Positions 58,823-64,000 of a stretch of 64,000 bases of DNA are shown here, piece after piece (positions within the stretch are counted from its first letter, which is position 1; each line of letters starts with the position of its first letter). The notes below the pieces were generated by a model, which searched no databases, was not told the origin of the DNA, and saw nothing but the letters and a program-made list of their open reading frames with translations. Position numbers and translations under genes: made by a program. Origin of the DNA: Herpetomonas samuelpessoai. Lineage: Eukaryota; Euglenozoa; Kinetoplastea; Trypanosomatida; Trypanosomatidae. The stretch lies in assembly GCA_030849835.1 (NCBI GenBank), contig JASAOC010002120.1, positions 124,001 to 188,000 of the forward strand, read 5' to 3'.

Positions 58823-60265
58823 CTACTGTGCGCAACGGGGAGCCTTCGAGCGGTTTTTAGCCGCGGTCATGACCTTCCGTCCCTTGGTGCGGGCGTCGAC
58901 AATACGCTTCCAGATGCCCGTGTAGATCATCTTCGCCTTTTTCTCCTCGATCTTTGGGTGTGTTTCCAAAATTCTGCGGATGAATTCTCCTTCAGGAAGG
59001 TGGACCAGAGTTCGGCCGTCTCCTTCGGGTAAAACACCCTCAGGGTGTGTAATTTGTCCTCGGGAGACCTTGACGAGGAAGTCGAGGGCTTGCTGACGAT
59101 CAAAGCCATTCGGATCGTCAGGATCCACCTTGACTACCTTGGCGGCTGGAGCGACGGCGAGCATAGATGCGTACCGTAGTGTATTGATGGTGTGCCGCGA
59201 GTCACGGAGCAAAGGGGATACACACGCAATGACGACTGTTTTAGTAGGACGACGCACAGCAATTTCAAAGCAGTCACGCAACAAGAGTGTGAGCGGAGAG
59301 CGACGGTAGGGAATGTGCAGGTGCTGCGAGCTCGTGGACGCTAGCGCGCGAGCACGAATGCAGTCCTTCAAAGTCATCAAGGACGTGTTGATAAACTTGG
59401 TCTCTGCTTGCCTCTCACGGTCGTGCGTGGCGCTATCCGCAGTGTTTTCGCTACCCGCAAGATCAACAACGAACAACTCACCAGGTTTGGCCCAGCGCGA
59501 GTCCTTTGACACGATCGTGATGCGTGCGATCATGTGGGTACGCGACGAAGCCTCGTTCCGCCCAGTTGCTTTGGTGGCACGCTGGGAAGCACCCTCTTCA
59601 AAAGCAGCGAGCAACATGTCCGCACTCGAGCACTCAAAGGCTTCAGTACCCATGAGCTTCAGTTCACCTGAGACATCCTCAGCAACCTGGACATCTGCGC
59701 CAGTGAACAGATCGACGTTTTTCGTGGCCTGAATTTCCAGCATCGTGAGGAAAATATCGTAACCGTCGAAAAACGGTGCGAGATCCTCTGCGATAAAGCG
59801 GAAAATGCCCGAAGTGGTGAACGTTTTACCGCTGCCTGTCTGGCCATAACAAAGGATGCAAGTAGACGCCCCTTCGACGGACAGGTAGACGAGTGGTGCG
59901 CAAGACTCGACGTACACACGTTCTGTGTCGTCTTCCGCACCAACAAACGTGCCGTCAAGCTGCACAGTGTTGGGGTCAATGGTGCACTGACCTGAGAGCG
60001 AAATTTTAGGGCACATGAGGACCAGGTCACGGTAGCCGTCCACCTTTTGAATAATGCTCTCGTTGTTCACATTTTCGTCATCAAAAGGAATAATGGGACG
60101 GGAGCGAACGAAGACGCGAGAATCCTGTTGGATGAACAGATCCTCGGGGTCCATGGATTCCCGGAGCTTTTTCACCACGGAATCGGGGATTTTTGTGGTG
60201 TTCAGCAAATGCTGAAACTCGTCGGACTTGGCGCCGAGTTCGGCCACGAGGGGAATGCTGGGCAT
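58823..60265 (-). CDS. Divergent kinesin motor, kinesin-13-like
   Basis: A 480-residue kinesin consisting of little more than the motor. A 45-residue N-terminal helical region precedes the core start VFVRSRPI. The P-loop is GQTGSGKT at 141-148. Switch I is NEASSRTH at 237-244, with Thr replacing the second Ser of the usual SSRSH. Switch II is DLAGSE at 268-273. FINTSLMTLKDCIRA, HIPYRRSPLTLLLRDCF and INTLRYASML follow. The LKDCIRA and PYRRSPLTLLLRDCF elements resemble kinesin-13, the microtubule-depolymerising group expanded in trypanosomatids. The C-terminal 100 residues are basic without a long coiled coil, so it is probably not a processive dimeric transporter. Subfamily is tentative. Confidence 0.92.
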   Translation of the reverse strand: MPSIPLVAELGAKSDEFQHLLNTTKIPDSVVKKLRESMDPEDLFIQQDSRVFVRSRPIIPFDDENVNNESIIQKVDGYRDLVLMCPKISLSGQCTIDPNTVQLDGTFVGAEDDTERVYVESCAPLVYLSVEGASTCILCYGQTGSGKTFTTSGIFRFIAEDLAPFFDGYDIFLTMLEIQATKNVDLFTGADVQVAEDVSGELKLMGTEAFECSSADMLLAAFEEGASQRATKATGRNEASSRTHMIARITIVSKDSRWAKPGELFVVDLAGSENTADSATHDRERQAETKFINTSLMTLKDCIRARALASTSSQHLHIPYRRSPLTLLLRDCFEIAVRRPTKTVVIACVSPLLRDSRHTINTLRYASMLAVAPAAKVVKVDPDDPNGFDRQQALDFLVKVSRGQITHPEGVLPEGDGRTLVHLPEGEFIRRILETHPKIEEKKAKMIYTGIWKRIVDARTKGRKVMTAAKNRSKAPRCAQ

Positions 60266-60529
60266 ATATTTTTATCGTCTGTCTAGCGGAGGTAGACCTG
60301 CTGTAGCAGTTGGTTGTGACGCTGCTGCAGATAATGAGTAAAAACAAAGTTTTCTTTTTTGTTGTTGAGACGTTCTAAATTCTCTTGCTAAACGCAAAAC
60401 CAGAGAGAGGAAGAATTAGGGTACGGGATCCAGATAGATTAGTAATTTTTTTTTTCTTCTTCTTCAAGTGAGGATTCAAGAAACATGAGATCGCCAAGAT
60501 ACATGTGAGTTACCATAAGGAACTTCACT
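60266..60529. other. Short leader/intergenic stretch above the kinesin gene
   Basis: AT-rich, with a T run near 60448-60456. No gene. Confidence 0.5.
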
Positions 60530-61745
60530 TGTTCAGGATTTGTCTTTTGATACGGTCGCTGCGACCGTCACACGGAGTTTTGGGCGTTGGTGCTCACTGC
60601 GTTCTTCCGCCCCGCGCACTCGTGGGCAGGGGTGGGTGGCGCCTGGGCCCCTGCTAGCGCGGGTCGGCCGAGGCGCCGGGCGTTGCGTGGCAGGGGAAGG
60701 CCACGGCGGGGCACAGTAGCGCGACACACACACCGAACAACCCCCCCCCCCCCTCTCGGCGCCAAAACCCCAGCCCTACAAAAGGGAAACGCCCCTTTTC
60801 CGAGCGGGGGGAAGAAACAAAGCTGCAGGCAAGACCTTCCTAATACACCCAAAATGGGAACACAGTTGAAATCAACTAACAACAGGCTCGGAGGTAGTGC
60901 GCATTACCAGCGCCATTTCCATCCAACCCTTGGTCACTGCCACTGCTGTGTAGGGGCGTTTCCCCTCGCCGCTCGATGTGCACAACTTCATCATCAGAAC
61001 TGCGGCACCGTTCGATAGCGTTACTAAAATCGTCCTCGACAGTATCCCTGCTTCGCCTTGGTTCGAATCCACACCCCACAAAAGGACGTACCTAGAGACA
61101 CCACTGTTTCGTAATCATCACCCTCGTTGCTCGGCTCGGGCTGTGCGGTCTGTGGTGGAGGAACGGCTTCCTCTTCCACTTTAGCCGCAAACGCCGGCCA
61201 AGGAATATCGAGTGACTCGCGTAGAAACCGGTGCGAGTTCGGGTGCATCAATACTTGTGCGTGTGATCCAACTCCTGGATCTCAACTTATTCCGTGCTTT
61301 TCACGAAGCTTCCCTGCTCCAGGGTAACTGAAAAGACTCTCCGGCGTCTCCTAGCGCGATTTCCTTGGGAATCCCATCGCTGGGTCATCCCAGTGCCGTC
61401 CGTCAGCCCGTTCTTGGTTTCGGCGGCGGCGCCGGTTCAATGGATGCATCGCCCTCAACATCGCCTTGGCGTTTGCGCGAGGTGGGGGTGGGGGAGCGCG
61501 CCTTGGGCAAAACGGGGCAGCCTGTCCCGTGGGGTTGCGTTTTCTCGCGCGGCGGGTTCCTTTTGGTGTTTTTTTGGGCCCTTGCCCACCCCGGCGTGGG
61601 GGCGTCTTCCCGTATTTCGGGGCGCCTATTCGGGTGGGGGGCCCAGCCCCTCGGCCCTCGCCAGGCGCGGCGCGGGAGACCCGCCCGACCCCGAGGCCCA
61701 CCGGCACCCGGCGGGGCGAAAACACAAGCCTAGATCCCCTAGGTG
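60530..61745. other. GC-rich anomalous block of unknown origin
   Basis: About 1.2 kb between the kinesin and PACRG genes differs sharply from all other intergenic DNA in the window. It has two very GC-rich cores (about 60590-60760 and 61390-61735), a C13 run at 60741-60753 and an exact inverted repeat, ACGGTCGC-T-GCGACCGT, at 60552-60568 near its left edge. Between the cores are short minus-strand open stretches with protein-like content, for instance one at about 61024-61250 containing FLRESLDIPWPAFAA. No long intact gene, direct repeats at the ends or known element signature can be seen by eye. A relic of a mobile element or of a decayed gene is possible; the family is undetermined. Confidence 0.45.
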
Positions 61746-62190
61746 GCTACATGGGCGAGGTGTCGGAGGTTGGGGAAGGAGCCAGGTACAAAGACGTTGG
61801 TGGCACTGGTGATTTCATGGGGATTAGGGGCGTGGGTCCGCCAAACGGGAAAAGGAGCGAGAAGCTCTCTTCAGTGACTTGCCTGGCACAAAACGGGCGA
61901 TAACAACGACACCCAAAGGCGTGTTCGCTTGCAAATGCGCGCCGAGAAAGCGTGGGGTCGTCCCGTGCGGGCAGGCTGGGTGGCACGTCACCATGCGCGC
62001 CATTTTCATTTCTGTGGATTGTTTGGACAGGATGACATACAATATACATGGAAAAGAGGAAATCACGGGAAGGGAAGGTAACAAAGGACGGCTCTGAAGA
62101 CACAGCAGAGGACGACAAAGAGAGGACTGCCTCCTCTCTACGTGTTTACATCGGTTCTTGACCGTGAGGGCAACAAGGGCGCTTTCATCA
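61746..62190. other. Intergenic region below PACRG, no gene
   Basis: Base composition returns to normal here. The PACRG trailer probably lies within this stretch. No coding pattern is seen. Confidence 0.5.
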
Positions 62191-63156
62191 CTAAACACAG
62201 CTTTCGTAAGTGGAGATGCAGTACTTGATGTTGATGAAGGCATCTGGACCACCTGTGCGCTCGAGCAGGTTCAGCGTCTCGTGCATGAGGTCCTTTACGT
62301 TTTGACGCTTGTACTGGCCGCGATCCAGCGCGTCTGTGCGGTTGCGCTTTGTGTCCCGGGTCAGGAACAGGTTGAAGACGGGAAGGAGCTGACGGTAGTA
62401 CGGCACGAGTGCCTCACCAACAAATTCACCGCACATCACCATCCGTTGAAGCACCTTCATCACTTTGATGAGGACCTCCGGATGGCGCGTGTTGAGGGCG
62501 GTCTTGAGCGGGATGATGAGCTGGGGCACGGTGGGCAGAATCTTGGCACCGCCGTTGTCCAAAAGGTCCAGGCACCCCTGAAGCGCAACAAAACTAAACG
62601 GCTCCTCAACCTCCCGCAGACCATCGACAAAAATGGGGAGGTAGTGGTGGTAATCCAGCTTGGCTACGTCAACCTTCCACTGCAGCGTTCGCGCGGCAGC
62701 GTGCTGGATGCACAGCGGCAGGTCACCGCGCTCGTAGTGATGGCGGAAGTCAGTGGGCGGAATGCGCTGCTTCGCAAAGGCGCCAGACTTCCCAGGGCCT
62801 TTCGGGTCGCCAAAGCGTCCGTCCTTGAGGGCAACATCGGCGGCCCCGCGCCCCTTGAAGGTGCTCACGGTCATGCCGCCGATGCCCGTGTGGCTGACGA
62901 GGATGTGGCGGTTTGCCGCGGCCGACGGGGTCTGTTGGGCCTTCGTGTCAGCGGCAATCCCTGTCGGCTTTTTGCGATTCGCCGCGGCGCCTGGGCCACC
63001 AGAGGCGGAGGCAGCTGCGGTGACCGTTGGTGCATCCCGGCCCTTGGTTTTGTAGTTATCCGGGAATGGTCCAAAGGGACTTTCGCTGAGCGGGGGAAGA
63101 ATGTCGCGCTGACTCATAATCTTGTCCCGCTCCGCACGCGCAAACGTTTTCTCCAT
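62191..63156 (-). CDS. PACRG: PACRG, axonemal doublet inner-junction protein
   Basis: A 321-residue protein. Residues 1-135 are a low-complexity Ala/Gly/Pro/Lys-rich extension with a few conserved-looking spots. Residues about 135-321 are the PACRG helical-repeat domain: FAKQRIPPTDFRHHYERGDL, PLCIQH, LQWKVDVAKLDYHHYLPIFV, DGLREVEEPFSFVALQG, LDLLDNGGAKILPTVPQLII, PLKTALNTRHPEV, ALVPYYRQLLPVFNLF and TYESCV at the end. PACRG binds the A-B tubule inner junction of axonemal doublets. Trypanosomes are known to have two redundant PACRG genes needed for normal flagellar motility. Which of the two this is cannot be told here. Confidence 0.96.
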   Translation of the reverse strand: MEKTFARAERDKIMSQRDILPPLSESPFGPFPDNYKTKGRDAPTVTAAASASGGPGAAANRKKPTGIAADTKAQQTPSAAANRHILVSHTGIGGMTVSTFKGRGAADVALKDGRFGDPKGPGKSGAFAKQRIPPTDFRHHYERGDLPLCIQHAAARTLQWKVDVAKLDYHHYLPIFVDGLREVEEPFSFVALQGCLDLLDNGGAKILPTVPQLIIPLKTALNTRHPEVLIKVMKVLQRMVMCGEFVGEALVPYYRQLLPVFNLFLTRDTKRNRTDALDRGQYKRQNVKDLMHETLNLLERTGGPDAFINIKYCISTYESCV

Positions 63157-63569
63157 GATGACCGAGTTGTTGAGATCGGGGAAGGGGTTGAAAAAACAAA
63201 AAAAAACAAAAGGGATGCTTCAAGGGGATAGCAACTACCGGCCTCGCCTTCACTTTTTCAGTTATGCTATGTGTGATCAAGGTGACGAGTCGAAAAAGTA
63301 GGAGGGTGAGGGCTCGAAGGCGTAGACTTGTGGGGGTGCACGATTTTCGAGTTAGCATGATCTGTGCTGATGTAGACTTGTGCTTCGACAATGCACGGCG
63401 GCGGGGAGGGGGGGGGGAAACAACAACAGCCGGCGTGGACCAAGGGCACATGGCGATTGCTTCCCATACCTTCTGGTCCCTTTTGTGCCTCCTGTATCAT
63501 GGAGAAGGAGAGAAAGAGATAGGGAGGAGTCATGTCAATATAGCTTTCTTCGTATGGTCGGATAAGGCA
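63157..63569. other. Intergenic region above PACRG
   Basis: About 0.4 kb. The A-rich plus strand at 63194-63211 is a T-rich tract on the coding strand, 40-55 nt above the PACRG ATG, and a G-rich run lies near 63403-63417. Possible splicing signal; no gene. Confidence 0.5.
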
Positions 63570-64000
63570 TCACTTCGATGCAGACTGTTTTAAAAGCAAG
63601 AGTTCGACCTTCTCCTGAAGGAGGTCGAGCTGGGTCTTTTGTTTTGCAAAAAGCTTCAAGATAAGCTGGTCTCTGCGGATTTGCTCCCGGCCCGCTTGCC
63701 AGGACCGCCAAGCATGAAGGCACCGGGCTAACGCCAGATGGCGGTTCTTGACAGCGAGTTGCGCCGCCTGTGAGGTGCGTGTACGGCGTAAAAGGGCCTG
63801 AGTGCGTTGGTGGTCGTTGGCCTGCTCGCGGCGCAGCGCGACGAGTCTGCTGTGCAGGTCAAGGCTGCCGTTGGCGACCTGCTCGAGTTGAGCAGACACT
63901 GCCAGGAGCTTCTGACTGACAGCGGATTCGTGGTTCTTTTGGTGGCGCGTGGCGCTTTCCAGCATGCTGGCCAGCGCTGACCCGTTGGTCTGACCACCAC
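63570..64000 (-). CDS. Coiled-coil protein, C-terminal part (runs off the right edge)
   Basis: The frame is open from the right edge to a TGA at 63570-63572, giving about 143 visible residues of a longer protein. An internal Met at 63965 is not assumed to be the start because the frame continues above it. The visible part is helical, with heptad-like stretches (VSQKLLAVSAQLEQVANGSL, DLHSRLVALRREQANDHQRT, LILKLFAKQKTQLDLLQEKV) and a conserved-looking ALARCLHAWRSWQAG. The latter pattern recalls the Trp-containing helices of Sfi1/centrin-binding repeats, but only one such unit is seen. Neighbour to PACRG; function unknown. Confidence 0.75.
   Translation of the reverse strand, partial: GGQTNGSALASMLESATRHQKNHESAVSQKLLAVSAQLEQVANGSLDLHSRLVALRREQANDHQRTQALLRRTRTSQAAQLAVKNRHLALARCLHAWRSWQAGREQIRRDQLILKLFAKQKTQLDLLQEKVELLLLKQSASK

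Noticed and set aside
61066-61078. GGTTCGAATCC, like a tRNA T-loop/B box
   Set aside because: Flanking bases give only three T-stem pairs, and no acceptor-stem partner or A box lies at the proper distance upstream.
61294-61903. Overlapping plus-strand open frames of 120-170 codons in the GC-rich block
   Set aside because: Several frames on both strands are open at once, as expected from high GC content. The translations are Gly/Pro/Arg/Trp-rich without family likeness.

Overview
The window is nuclear DNA of a trypanosomatid (Kinetoplastea). About 27 intronless genes all lie on the minus strand, with no convincing plus-strand gene. They are spaced by AT-rich intergenic stretches of 0.4-2 kb that carry homopolymers and, on the coding strand, pyrimidine tracts. 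This is the layout of one polycistronic transcription unit processed by trans-splicing and polyadenylation. The products are eukaryotic and kinetoplastid in character: an ATOM40-like mitochondrial import pore, tubulin glutamylase, PACRG, a FAM184-like coiled coil and a divergent kinesin. From memory, the order DMC1 - ATOM40 - proteasome alpha - CyP40 - GCVH - GRP170 resembles the right part of Leishmania chromosome 35 and T. brucei chromosome 9. I could not check this, and I do not name a species.

Transcription runs from high to low coordinates, so the first genes transcribed are on the right. Right part (64000-53700): a truncated coiled-coil gene, PACRG (flagellar axoneme), an anomalous GC-rich block, a kinesin-13-like motor, an ER GRP170 chaperone and the glycine-cleavage H protein. 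Centre-right (52500-44200): a GAPDH-like protein lacking the catalytic histidine, a small multi-pass membrane protein, cyclophilin-40, a membrane protein of unknown function and a SCAMP. Centre (43400-28700): a 1452-residue AMP deaminase made of a degenerate and an intact deaminase copy, a zinc-finger/BRCT protein, an OS-9-like MRH lectin, a membrane-anchored histidine phosphatase, an EF-Ts-like mitochondrial protein and a putatively myristoylated protein. Left part (27000-1): proteasome alpha (PSMA6 type), ATOM40-like pore, FAM184-like coiled coil, a TPR-membrane protein, DMC1 recombinase, two unknown proteins, an MCM9-like helicase, a TTLL glutamylase, a single-pass membrane protein and a truncated unknown.

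The genes do not form one pathway, as is normal for a kinetoplastid polycistron. Themes that recur are the flagellum and microtubules (TTLL, PACRG, kinesin, FAM184-like), ER quality control (GRP170, OS-9-like), mitochondrial function (ATOM40, GCVH, EF-Ts-like) and homologous recombination (DMC1, MCM9-like). The items most worth a second look are the pseudoenzyme-enzyme fusion in the AMP deaminase, the GAPDH-like protein, the TPR-TMEM33-like architecture, the ZnF-BRCT protein and the GC-rich block at about 60530-61745.
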